DNA of 64,000 nt from Begonia masoniana. Its lineage: Eukaryota > Streptophyta > Magnoliopsida > Cucurbitales > Begoniaceae. The DNA lies in the NCBI GenBank assembly GCA_022432975.1, contig CM039505.1:47412544-47476543 (forward strand). The letters run 5' to 3'. The notes beneath the pieces were generated by a model that was not told where the DNA came from, did not search any database, and was given only the letters and a program-made list of their open reading frames with translations. The first letter of the stretch is position 1, and each line of letters opens with the position of its first letter. Positions 35,298 to 46,528 of this stretch are shown one piece after another. The translations under genes and the position numbers were made by a program.

Positions 35298-38200
35298 TCA
35301 ATACTCGGTAATGCCCATTCGTTCGACATGTTCCGTAAATGTCTTTGGTGGCAATTTTTTTATCAACGGATCCACAATAAATTTGGTGTTAATGTGCTCG
35401 ATTGACATTATTTGTTTCTGAAATTTTTCTTTAACAGTCAAGTATTTCAACTCCTTGTGTTTAGCATATTTGGAATACTTGTTGTTTTTAGAAAAGAAAA
35501 CTACTGCGGAATTATCACAATAAATTTTTAGCGGCTTGACGATACTGTCAACAATTCCAAGTCCTGAAATAAAGTTTTGCAGCCATAAACCATGAGCTGT
35601 GGCCTCAAAACACGCCACAAATTCAGCCTCCATAGTGGATGCATCAGTGACTGAGTGTTTCGCACTCTTCCATGAGATTGCTCCTCCGGTTAGAAGAAAC
35701 AAGTAGCCAAAAGTAGATTTTTTGGTATCCACACATCCGGCAAAATCAAAATCTGAATATCCAATCACCTCAAGATGATTAGATCGGTTATATGTGAACA
35801 TGCGATCCTTCATTCCTTGCAAGTACTTGGGTAATTTTTTTGCAGCTTTCCAATTATCTATGTCTAGGTTACTTTGATACCTGCCCAGCATTCCGTCAAC
35901 AAAACTAATGTTTGGCCTAGTACAAGTCTGTGCATATATCAAGCTTCCAACAATAGATGCATAAGGAATATTTTTCATTTGTTTACGTTCCAGTTCATTA
36001 TTTGAACATTGATTGAGATTGAACTTATCTCCTTTCTGAATTAGAACATCACTTGCAGAGCATATTTCCATCCTGAATCTCTCTAGAACCGTATTAACAT
36101 ATGCTTTCTGAGACAATCTCAATAGTCTTTGTGATCTATCCTGGAATATTTCAATTCCAATCACATAAGATGTTTCTCTCATATCTTTTATTTCAAGGTT
36201 CATATCGAGATATTTATTAATTTCATACAATAAGCCAAGATCGTTAGTGGCAACCAAGATATCATCAACATACAGAACCATAAATATAAACTTACTCCCA
36301 CTGACCTTCAGATATATACACCAATTAACGATGTTTTTCTTAAATCTAAAGGAAGTGATGGTATCATTGAACTTAAGATACTATTGTCAGAAAGCTTGTT
36401 TAAATTCGTATATTGACTTCTTAAGTTTACACACCATGAGTTCCTTTCCTTCAACTGTCAAAACTTCAGGTTGGTCAATATAAACTTCTTCATCTAAACT
36501 CTCATTCAAAAAAGCAGTTTTCACATCCATTAGATGGAGCTCTAAATAATAATGAACTACCATTGCCATAATAATTGTGAGAATCCTTTTTCGAGACAGG
36601 AGAAAATGTCTCTTAGTAATCAATGCTGTCTTTCTGAGTATAACCTTTGGCAATGAGTCTGGCTTTATTACATTCGATATTGTCATTTGAGTCGTGTTTA
36701 GTCTTAAAGACCCATTTATACTAAACTCTTTTATAACCTTCAAGGCATTCGACGAGTTTCCAAACTTCATTTTATTCCATCGATTTTAACTCATCTTTCA
36801 TGGCATCTAACTATTTATTAGAATTCTCACTTTCCATAGTTTGTGAAAACGAAACTGGATCATCATCAATTCTTAAGTCAAATTCAGACTCTTGAAGATA
36901 AACCACATAATCATTTGAAATAGCAGATATTTTTTCCCTTACAGATCTTCTTAATGGTATTTCTTGTGGTTCATCTATTATAGATTTATTTGTGACAATT
37001 TCATCTTGTGGTGTTTAATCATTAATTTGTTGTTCTTGTAAGTCATTGATATGATCAACAACTGTTGGAACAATAACTTAAGAAAAAGTTATAGGTATCA
37101 GAACTTTCACCCTAACTTCTTGAATTTTCAATTTATGTGGTTCCAAACTTCCACTGATTTCACCATTTTCAATGAACCTAGCATTTTCAGTTTCAACAAT
37201 TCTCGTACTATGACTAGGACAGTAAAATCTATACCCTTTAGATTTTTTTAGATAGCTAATGAAGAAACCACTTATTGTTCTTTAATCCAGTTTCTATTCA
37301 TTTGAATTATAAATTCTTACTTCAGCCGGGTAACTCCAAACACGCAGGTGCCTTAAACTATGTTTCTTTCATGTCCACGGTTCAAATGGAGTATTTGAAA
37401 CTGCCTTACTAGGAACTTTGTTTAATAAGTACACATCAGTCTTTAAAGCATGCATCCACAATGATAAGGATAAAGATGAATTACTTAACATACTCCTAAC
37501 CATATCTATTAAAGTACAATTGCGTCTTTCTGCGACACCATTCTGTTCTAGTGTTCCTGACGTTGTGTATTGAGCACATATATCACGACTTTCAAGGAAC
37601 TTAGCAAATAGACCAGGATGTTGTCCAGTTTCATCATAACATCCATAATATTCACCACCTCTATCAGATCTGACAATTTTCACATTTCTATCTAATTGTT
37701 TTTCAACCTCATTGATAAGCACATCAAGAATATTTATTGATTAAGATTTTTCATGCAATAAATAAATATATATATAATGTGAAAAATCATCAATAAATGT
37801 TATAAAATATATTTCTCCACCAAAAGATGAAACATCAAAAAGACCACATATATTAGAGTTTATAATTTCAAGGAGTTGTGTGCTTCTTGTGGCTGCTTTC
37901 TTAATTATATTTCTTGTTTGTTTTCCTTTAATACAATCAACACAAATGACAAGATCAGTAAAATCTAAATGTGAAAGGATTTCTTTCTTTACCAATCTTT
38001 CAATTTTTTCTTTGGATATATGACCCAAACATTTATGTCACAAGTCAGCAGAACATTCATTCACTAAATCACGTTTAGTTCCAACATTATGATGTACGGT
38101 TAAAAGAGTCTCAGCAAAAAGGTTATAAAGCTTTAATTTGTACAAACCATCACAAAGAATACTAGAACCAATGAAAATGTTATTTCTAAACAAATGAATA

Positions 38201-38529
38201 TATTCATTCCCAAAAGTAAAAGAATACCCAGTTGTATCAAGTTTGGACAAAGAAATCAAATTGCGAGAAACAGATGGAATATAAAAGGTCTAAATAATGT
38301 CCAGTGTCTAAAATCAAACGATAGGTTCCAATGGCTTCAACTGGAGCTTTGACTCGATTCCCCATAAAGATATACTTTTCATTTGGACTTATGATTTAGG
38401 TCGTAAGGAATCCATGCATCGTATTAGAAACATAAGTGGTACAACCAGAATCAATACACAAAGTATTATAAGGAACTTCAGCTAAATTTGATTCGAAACA
38501 TACTAAAGCACTAAGCTTACCTTTCTTTT
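35298..38529 (-). pseudogene. Copia element 2 pol, degenerate
   Basis: Protease remnant IDSGCTTYVSN (about 38455), then 38259-37741 with the integrase zinc region (CLGHISKEKIERL ... CVDCIKGK) and DDFSHYIYIY. 37722-37369 carries RSDRGGEYYG and TLEQNGVAERRN. After frame changes, RT is at 36770-36387 (MDVKTAFLNESLDEEVYIDQ) and 36281-35298, which starts at the catalytic YVDDILVA and runs through RNase H (YSDFDFAGC, DASTMEAEFVA, YCDNSAVV). The last piece is 327 codons without a stop. Upstream damage makes the polyprotein inactive. Confidence 0.88.
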
Positions 38530-39390
38530 CAAACCAAGTTTTACGTTTCAAGCAATTTTTCTGATAGTGTCCTTGCTTTCCACATAAATGACACTTATTC
38601 TTCTGTTGTTCCTTCTTGTGGATTTGGGCACATAACTGATTTGTCGATGATAGTCATTTCTTGCCTTTTCCATTTTTCTTTCCTGGTTTCTTTCCAGCTC
38701 TATTATGATTCATGAGATTGACAGATTGATTTCCTTGTTTCTTAAGCCTTGCTTCTTCTTGAATGAGCATATTTTGTAGTTCACGCACATTTCACTTATC
38801 CCTCATAGTATTATAGCTCATATGAAATGAGTCATAATGATTAGGCAAGGAGTTCAGGATAAACGTCACAAGGAAGTTCTCATTCACTTTCATTCCCATA
38901 GATTTCAGTCTTGCTGTCATGTTTGTCATTTCGAAAACATGCTCATGCATGATATGAGAACCATCAAATTTAACAATGGTCAAGGTGCCTGTCCCAGCAA
39001 GTGACTTATCAGCAGACTCAGGCTGGGAGCATTCTTCCACAAACTTCATAAATTTCTTAGCACTTTTAGTTTTAGGAAATGTGGACTTGATGTTTTTTGC
39101 TACAGTCATTCGCATATACATTAAGCTCAGTCTGTTTGATCTTTCCCAAGCATTATAGGAAGATCTCTTATCAACACTGCTAGTTACAGTACTAGCAGCT
39201 GGTTTCTCAGTTAAAAGTGTCAAATCAAGATCCAGAACACTAAGGTGAAACTAAACCTATTCGCACCATTTAGAGACATTGAGACCATAAAACTTTGTAA
39301 CAGACGTAGCTTGCGAATGAAGAGAAACAGGAACAGATACTACAAAATATAAAATATGCTCACTCATTATTGCTTTGAGTAACAATGAAA
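38530..39390 (-). pseudogene. Copia element 2 gag, degenerate
   Basis: Starts at about 39374-39390 (KFYGLNVSKWCE), is open at 39223-38792 (SYNAWERSNRLSLMYMRMTV, FILNSLPNHYDSF), and ends with a CCHC knuckle, CHLCGKQGHYQKNC, near 38590-38550. Stops near 39250, 38790 and 38655 break it. Confidence 0.85.
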
Positions 39391-39577
39391 TCAAACAATC
39401 ATAAATATATATTGAAGTTCTCCTTTGGGTGACACAACAAAATATAATAATAAACATGATCGATGCTCAATCTAATTTTACATAATTGGAAACTAGTATA
39501 CTCGAAATAGAAACGTTTGCTATCTTTGGATATACTAAAAACACATAATCAAAACATATCAATTACCACGATTGTAT

Positions 39578-41043
39578 TCATAATTATAAAATAACCAATC
39601 ACCTTTTGGGCGATTCAAAATATTTTATAATAATGAAAATCAAAACACTCATGTCAAAATTATAATTGTCATCATGTTATCTCATTAGCGAGCATCACAT
39701 AAAACATGAGTAATTGAATTTATTTAATTTGATATCTGAGAAACATTTTCTAATTCGGCCACTTTAATGACTAACAAATTATACATAATTTAGATATCAA
39801 ATTAAATAATCATGAAACTGTAAATAATATTTTAATCTAGTTTCAATAATTAACCATTACAAAACGTAATTGCCATATATATAGTTAAACAAAAAATCCA
39901 AAAAATCAAAAAATTATTTAAATATTTTTGGAGATAAACAGTAACCGACGTGAACAGTGTCGCAGTGAACAGTGACTAGCGTGAACAGTACCAGTGTAAA
40001 TAGTGACCGGTGAAAATTAGTAATTCCAAAATCTCTTGATCTCACATATTATTCATTTCAATTTTGACAGAAGTCTATACTATTAATCACTAAACATTAG
40101 GCAGTATATAAACATGCGATTAACAAAATAAAACTCATAATGAAAAATCAAATATTCTAAAACAAGGCTCTGATACCACATGTAAGTTCTTTTCTTTGTT
40201 TTGGGATCTCATATATACGGAAACCCTAATTGTCTATATAAATCCAAATATTAAGATATTGAACAAATTGATTTTCACAAATATAATCAACAGAGAGAGC
40301 GTACCTTGATTCATAATTATAAAATAACCAATCACCTTTGGGCGATTCAAAATATTTTATAATAATGAAAAATCAAAACACTCATGTCAAAATTATAATT
40401 GTCATCATGTTATCTCATTAGCGAGCATCACATAAAACATGAGTAATTGAATTTATTTAATTTGATATCTGAGAAACATTTTCTAATTCGGCCACTTTAA
40501 TGACTAACAAATTATACATAATTTAGATATCAAATTAAATAATCATGAAACTGTAAATAATATTTTAATCTAGTTTCAATAATTAACCATTACAAAACGT
40601 AATTGCCATATATATAGTTAAACAAAAAATCCAAAAAATCAAAAAATTATTTAAATATTTTTGGAGATAAACAGTAACCGACGTGAACAGTGTCGCAGTG
40701 AACAGTGACCAGCGTGAACAGTACCAGTGTAAATAGTGACCGGTGAAAATTAGTAATTCCAAAATCTCTTGATCTCACATATTATTCATTTCAATTTTGA
40801 CAGAAGTCTATACTATTAATCACTAAACATTAGGCAGTATATAAACATGCGATTAACAAAATAAAACTCATAATGAAAAATCAAATATTCTAAAACAAGG
40901 CTCTGATACCACATGTAAGTTCTTTTCTTTGTTTTGGGATCTCATATATACGGAAACCCTAATTGTCTATATAAATCCAAATATTAAGATATTGAACAAA
41001 TTGATTTTCACAAATATAATCAACAGAGAGAGCGTACCTTGAT
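39578..41043. repeat. Direct tandem duplication, 733-bp unit x2
   Basis: Unit 1 is about 39578-40310 and unit 2 about 40311-41043. They are nearly identical, with only single-base length differences noticed near 39606 and 39633. Each holds 130 bp of LTR, the primer site and about 590 bp of leader including a cluster of GTGAACAGT words. Confidence 0.92.
40900..40911 (-). other. Primer binding site, copia element 2
   Basis: The minus strand reads TGGTATCAGAGC, identical to the initiator-tRNA-Met site. A second identical copy lies at about 40167-40178 through the 733-bp duplication. Confidence 0.88.
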
Positions 41044-41357
41044 TCATAATTAGGTTTTGAAGATCAATCCAGTCATCAAGAAATTGGTTTATCTCTCTTG
41101 ACCCCTTAGGCTTTTCTGATAGTTTTGATGGAGAAGAAACTATCGTCTTCTGTCTTCTTAATCGAGAGAGGATCAATTCCCTTTTAATACTTTAAAAAAC
41201 TAACTTCCATCAAATTAGTTAATTAAATAAATATATACTTTAATTAATTGACCAATAGGATTTAAGCACTTAATATTATTAAACCATCATTTAATTTGTA
41301 CATATGGGTCACATTTATGTAACCTAAGTTAATGGGTTACAAAAAAAATATCTAACA
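40914..41357 (-). repeat. 5' LTR of copia element 2
   Basis: 444 bp. The inner 130 bp (40914-41043) are repeated at 40181-40310 because of a tandem duplication covering the LTR edge, primer site and leader. Confidence 0.85.
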
Positions 41358-41379
41358 GCAAAAAAAAATAGAAATATTT

Positions 41380-41760
41380 ATATTACATAGTGTTTGTCAC
41401 ATATTGTAAAAAGAGAAAAGATAAGTAAAGAGTGTATGAGAAAGGGAAAATGCCTTAAACTCATTTGAAAGTAGTTGACATTGGTGAAATTGGTACAATT
41501 GACGCATCTTTTAAATTTTTTTTATAAAATTATGGTTGTACAAAGAAATAAAATTTTTATATTGCATTGAAATAAAAAGAAGAAAAAAAGTATAGAGTGT
41601 TTATCCCACTTTGGAAAGATTAGAGAAACTTATGTAAGAAGAAGTGTATAAATAGAATATAAGATAAGTGGAGAGTGTTAGAAAAAAGAGAAAAGGTATT
41701 AAGCTCGTTTTGAATGAGTTAACATTGGTGATTTTGATAAGATTTATCCATTTCAACTTG
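41380..41760. repeat. Host tandem repeat copies B and C, right of copia element
   Basis: Copy B (about 41380-41640) and the start of copy C (about 41641-41760, AAGTGTATAAATAG) share AGATAAGT, GAGAGTGT, GTTAACATTGGTGA and TATTGCATTGAAATAA with copy A at 34559-34849. Confidence 0.6.
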
Positions 41761-42363
41761 ATATCGAAAAATAGAAAGATAGTGACTATGATTCTCTCTT
41801 GAGTTGCAAATCCCTAATCTTCTTAAGGTTATTTACGTTGAAATGCAAAAGCTATTGTGAAATAGCCAATGAGATGTACATGTGTTTATGGCTTTACATA
41901 GGGTGATTATGAATCATGCATATCAACATTCACATTATATGTTGATATATATCATACATATTGACATTCACATAACATGTTAATATGATACTTGATAAAT
42001 ATAAAATCAATTAAATAAAATGGTACATGAACATATTGTGATTCACTTATCGTAGCATGGGTACACACACACTTGCGTGGATTCACTTATCATGGTATGA
42101 GAAGTGTGTGTGAGATATGCATTCCACAATCATTACATATGATTGAGTATAGAATGATAAATTAGTCAAATGACGAATCTACACAATGTTTTATATATCA
42201 TGTGTCTATGAATATTAACATATGCATTTTGCATCAATACATATAGAGAAATATGGTAAACATGACATTGAGTTAGATATTAATTAGAAATTTCTTGAGG
42301 GTTTTGTAAATAGCATAGTTTAGACATTAATAGAAGAATAATTATATGTTTGTCTTCTTATTC

Positions 42364-42496
42364 TACCCTTTAAAATACTCGTTGACGTATCAAGTAATGA
42401 TTGATGCTATTAATGTAATAAATTAACTATTTATAATTTATAATATTAATTGCACAAATCATTACTTGACACGTCGACGAGTATTTTAAGAGGGTA
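42364..42496. repeat. Long inverted repeat, possible fold-back MITE
   Basis: Arms 42364-42402 and about 42457-42496 pair almost fully (TACCCTTTAAAATACTCG ... CGAGTATTTTAAGAGGGTA, inner TCAAGTAATGATT / AATCATTACTTGA) around a loop of about 54 bp. The rest of 41761-43124 is AT-rich without recognised genes. Confidence 0.75.
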
Positions 42497-43309
42497 AATA
42501 TAGCATTACTATTAATAAAATATGTTTAGATAATTTGGGTAAATATAGACCATGAAATGAGTGTCTAAATTGGAATTGAATATTAAATAGAATGTCTTGA
42601 TAGTTTTATGAAATATAAACCTTGGTTAAATATATAAATCATATAATCAGAGGGTAAATTGTAAATGATGTTCATCAAACTAACAAATACATGATTATAT
42701 TATATAGTGAGAATAGATGCAAAGGAAAGGTTGCACATGGAGTTAAGATGTATATAAAGATTAATTGCACAAGAGTATGAGGAAAGAGTTTATGTAGGCT
42801 ATGATTATCTAATCATATGTTTAAACATTAATACATATGCACTGTACACTTCTTATATAAAGAAGTAAGATACATAGTTGAACATTAACGAAAAATGTTT
42901 AGAGTATTAAAACATAAAACATGATATATGTGTTTGGGAGTTGATCAATGTTTAATTTGAAGTGATGGTTGTGATTGACTAATCATGTAGGGTTTTAGTA
43001 CATAATTAGATACAATTTTAGTTTAGTTTGGTTAATCGTTATATTAAGATTCTTACTAAATTTTATAAAACGCCTATGTGAATTTTCTTAATTTTCATGA
43101 ACATATGGTGGTGACATCTCAAGGTAGGGGTGAGCAACGGGCCAGTTTGGTCCGGTCCGGTCCCTAGCCCGGACCAAAACTGGCCCAAATGGTTTCGGGA
43201 TTAATCCCGAAACCGAAATTGATCCCGGTTTCGCCCAGGTTATTATTATTTATTTTTATTTTTTAACGAAAAAATTATGAAAAATGATAAAATTTTAAAA
43301 AATAATAAA

Positions 43310-43650
43310 TATAACAAAATAAATACAAGTATGTAACATACAAATTAAAAGTCTAAATCCAACTATCAAACATTAAAATGAAAAAAAAAAAATACAACAT
43401 CCAAAATAAATCTAAGTATGTAATATACAAAACTAAAAGTCTAAGTCCAACTATCAAACATTAAAATGTAATATAAGAAACTAAATACAACATAAAAGAA
43501 ATTCAACTATGTAACATACAAACTAAATGCAACTATCAAACATTAAAATACAAGCTAAAAAACTAAAGTCAATATCCAAAATTAATCCAAGTACTTTAAA
43601 ATTTAAAAATACAATATAAATAATAAATCCAAGTACATAGTCAATTTCAT
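43310..43650. repeat. Degenerate tandem repeat, about 90 bp
   Basis: Three or more copies of a block with AAGTATGTAACATACAAA and CCAACTATCAAACATTAAAAT (around 43321, 43409 and 43501), in the 3' non-coding part of hAT-1. Confidence 0.75.
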
Positions 43651-43659
43651 GGCAGCAAC

Positions 43660-44658
43660 TAGGGGTGGGCAGAACCGGCCCGGAACCGGCGGACCGGATC
43701 GGACCACGGTTTCGGGCCGGTTCTTGGGCGGTTCCAAGAGGGGTAGAAATCGGTTCCGGTTCCAAAACTCTTGGAACCGGAACCGGCGGTCCAGTTCACG
43801 GTTCCTAGGTCCGGGAACCGGCCCGGACCGTGGGAGTACCGACCCATGGGTTGGTCTGGAAAATGGTTATCCGACCCGGTGACCCATGGGTCGGATGCCC
43901 TAAATCAATAAATCTGAAAGTTCAGACTCTGAACTTTAGATTTTAGCTCTCTCATTCCGAAGCTCTGGTAGATTCTTCACCGGTAATAGTCGGCGAAGTG
44001 AGGTCCCCAATGCCGGAGAGTGGGACGTGGAGGCTCATCGCGCCGGCGAGGAGATCAGTGAGTTGTTGAGATGCTTTTCAGGGGTATAATTAGTTATAAT
44101 AATTTTTTTAATGACTTTCTTCAACTTCTTCTTCTTCTCTTCATTTCTGTAATCATTGATTTCTCAGGCTGGAAATTTGTAGGAGGAAGTAGTTGATTTT
44201 GATTTCTCAGGCTGGAAATCTGTAGGAGGAAGTAGTTTCTTCAACTCCTCGATTTTCCTTCTCTCTGATTAAGGAGGAAATAGTTGATTTTGCTTTCTCA
44301 GGCTGGAAATATGTAGGAGGAAGTTGTTGATTTTGATTTCTCAGGCTGGAAATCTATAGGTGGAAGTAGTTTCTTCAACTCCTCGATTTTCCTTCTCTCT
44401 GATTTTATGGGCGATGGATGATTTTTCAGCTTTAATTTGTTTTATTGTTTAAATATTTTAGAAAAAATAAATAAATAAAAAATCAGATGGTAAGAACCGG
44501 GACCGGACCGGAACCGGACCGAAAAATTCGGTCCGGTCCCGGTTCGGTACCGGTTCCTCTTGGGACCGGTTCGGGTTCTGGAATTTAAAATCCTGAATAT
44601 TCCGGTCCAGTCCGGTTCCATGCGGGAACCGGACCGGACCGGACCGTGCCCACCCCTA
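43660..44658. mobile_element. hAT element 2, non-autonomous
   Basis: 999 bp with perfect 12-bp terminal inverted repeats (TAGGGGTGGGCA / TGCCCACCCCTA) and a perfect 8-bp target duplication GCAGCAAC (43652-43659 and 44659-44666). Subterminal zones are packed with GGACCGG/CCGGTCC words. No transposase is present. The middle contains a GC-rich segment (about 43980-44055) that reads like a small captured gene fragment, and a duplicated block around TCAGGCTGGAAAT (44165-44365). Confidence 0.95.
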
Positions 44659-44807
44659 GCAGCAACCAAGCAATCAATCTAAATAATTGTCACAACCACA
44701 ATATCAAGTCATCGATATGTCATCTTGTATTTCTAGAAAATTATCATCAGAAGGGTCAATGTCAACAACATCTGCAAAATGACAATATTGAAGATATTAA
44801 TTAATCC

Positions 44808-46528
44808 TTAATTTAGAAATAAACATGTAAAACAAATAAATATTAGAATGTTCAAACCTTCTTGTATAGGTGTCAATGTCGTAGTACTACTATCTTCTAG
44901 ATCATCTGTAAAAACTTTAAAATGATTGAAAGTTTTGATCCAACTTTGTGAGCATATCAGAGCTTCAAGACTTTGTGGGCTTAGAGAACTGCGAAAAGCG
45001 TCAAGAACACGACCATCACAACTAAAAGCAGACTCTGACGCCACTATAGAAATTGGAATGATCAATATATTTTTCACAATGACACTCAAAATTTGTTACT
45101 TCTCGGAGTGCCTCTTCCACCACAATAAAATGTCAGAACTATCTTGAACAATCTCTAACTTCTTAGACAAATATATATCAATCTCTGACTCAGTAGTTTC
45201 ATCACCTATCTCAGAAGAATTGTCTGGATCATAAAACATAGAGTACATTGCACTTGAACGATCTTGCGCCAAAAAACTCATTAACTTTGGAGACCTTTGT
45301 TGACTACTACTGCTAGGAGGCTGGTCTTCATTGGTTGTATCATATTTATATTTTGTATACAACCTTTGAATTGCATCATCTACTTTCTTTACGTATTCTA
45401 CAGCTCTTTCACTTCCAAATAAAATGATTAAACAATTTAGTAAAAATTTTGTTTTGCAGCTTGGATAAGAAATAAGTGCAACATAGGCAAACATGTTTAT
45501 TTTTTTGAAAGATCCCTAATATTTGTCAAATTTTTTAATCATCTCATTGGTCATTCTTCTTAGAGTTATATTCTCGCCGTTATCATGTTTCTCAATAGCA
45601 ATCTTCAGATTGCAGACTTCGCCTACGTACATATTTGCTGTAATATGCAGAGAAGAAGAAACATGAAGTGTCATTTTATAAAATGTCTATAAGAATTTAA
45701 TAAATTCTCGAATATATCCTCAATCTTCCATTGTAGGTGCACATTCCACTCTCATTTCTTGCACAAAAGAGCTTTCATTCTCTGCAAGTTTTTCAAACGC
45801 CGCTTCAAACTTCTTAGCGTTTGCCAACATCAAATATGTTGAGTTCCAACGAGTAGGAACATCGAGCGACAATTATATTTGCAAGTAGTTTTCACTGCAT
45901 CAACATAGGCTTTAAACTGTTGCAATCTTTCCAGAGAAGATCTTACGTACTTGACAACTTTTATTAGTCTGACTATGAACGTTTGATGTTCTTTCAAACC
46001 GTAAAAAATGATCGACATGTGCAAAACAACTCGTGTGCATATGATCGCCGTTTAAAACAACTCCTTCCAATTTCTAATTGTCTTCGTCAAATAAGAGATA
46101 GCGACATCGTTGGAAGACGCATTATCAACGGTGATTGTGGTAACATTTTTAAGGTCTCACTTAAGCAAACAATTTTCAACTTTCTTACCAATGGTCTCAC
46201 CCTTATGGTTCAGAATCAAACAAAAATTCAAGATCTTCTTTTGCACATGCCAGTCTTGATCAATTAAATGACATGTCAGTACCATGTAATTTAAATTCTG
46301 AATAGAGGTCCACGTGTAAGTAGTCAAACACACCCTTTGTGATGTTGAAAAAAAATACTCCTTCAACTTTTGTTTTTCTTTTTAAAATATGCATCGAATA
46401 TCTCTTACATTGTCCTTCGAGATGACATAATAAACTTCGGATTTAAATACAGACAAAATGACTTAAAACCAATTCCTTCTGTCATTTTCAATGTCAATTC
46501 ATCGATTATAATCATCTTAGCTAGACAT
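44808..46528 (-). pseudogene. hAT transposase, catalytic and dimerisation part
   Basis: Minus strand from the 46528 junction: KMIIIDELTLKMTEG, then a YTWTSIQNLNYMVLTCHLID block (about 46350-46275), ILNFCLILNHKGETIGK and TVDNASSNDVAI (about 46135-46097), which is a hallmark of RICESLEEPER/DAYSLEEPER-type hAT proteins. 45494-45096 is open and covers the linker to the dimerisation domain. 45089-44808 holds ESAFSCDGRVLDAFRSSLSP and ALICSQSW, the hAT C-terminal dimerisation motif. Several stops and frameshifts separate the pieces. Chromovirus copy 2 cut the gene after the BED finger region. Confidence 0.85.

Larger units (their letters stand above)
34850..41357 (-). mobile_element. Ty1/copia element 2, degenerate, 3' LTR truncated
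   Basis: Minus-strand order is 5' LTR (41357-40914), primer site, long leader, gag, protease, integrase, RT, RNase H, then a purine tract and a stub of the 3' LTR (34897-34850). The 5' LTR is 444 bp, TGTTAGATAT...ACTTACA on the minus strand. Only about 48 bp of the 3' LTR remain before host repeat sequence. No clean target duplication is seen, as expected if one side was deleted. Coding parts carry frameshifts and stops. Confidence 0.88.
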
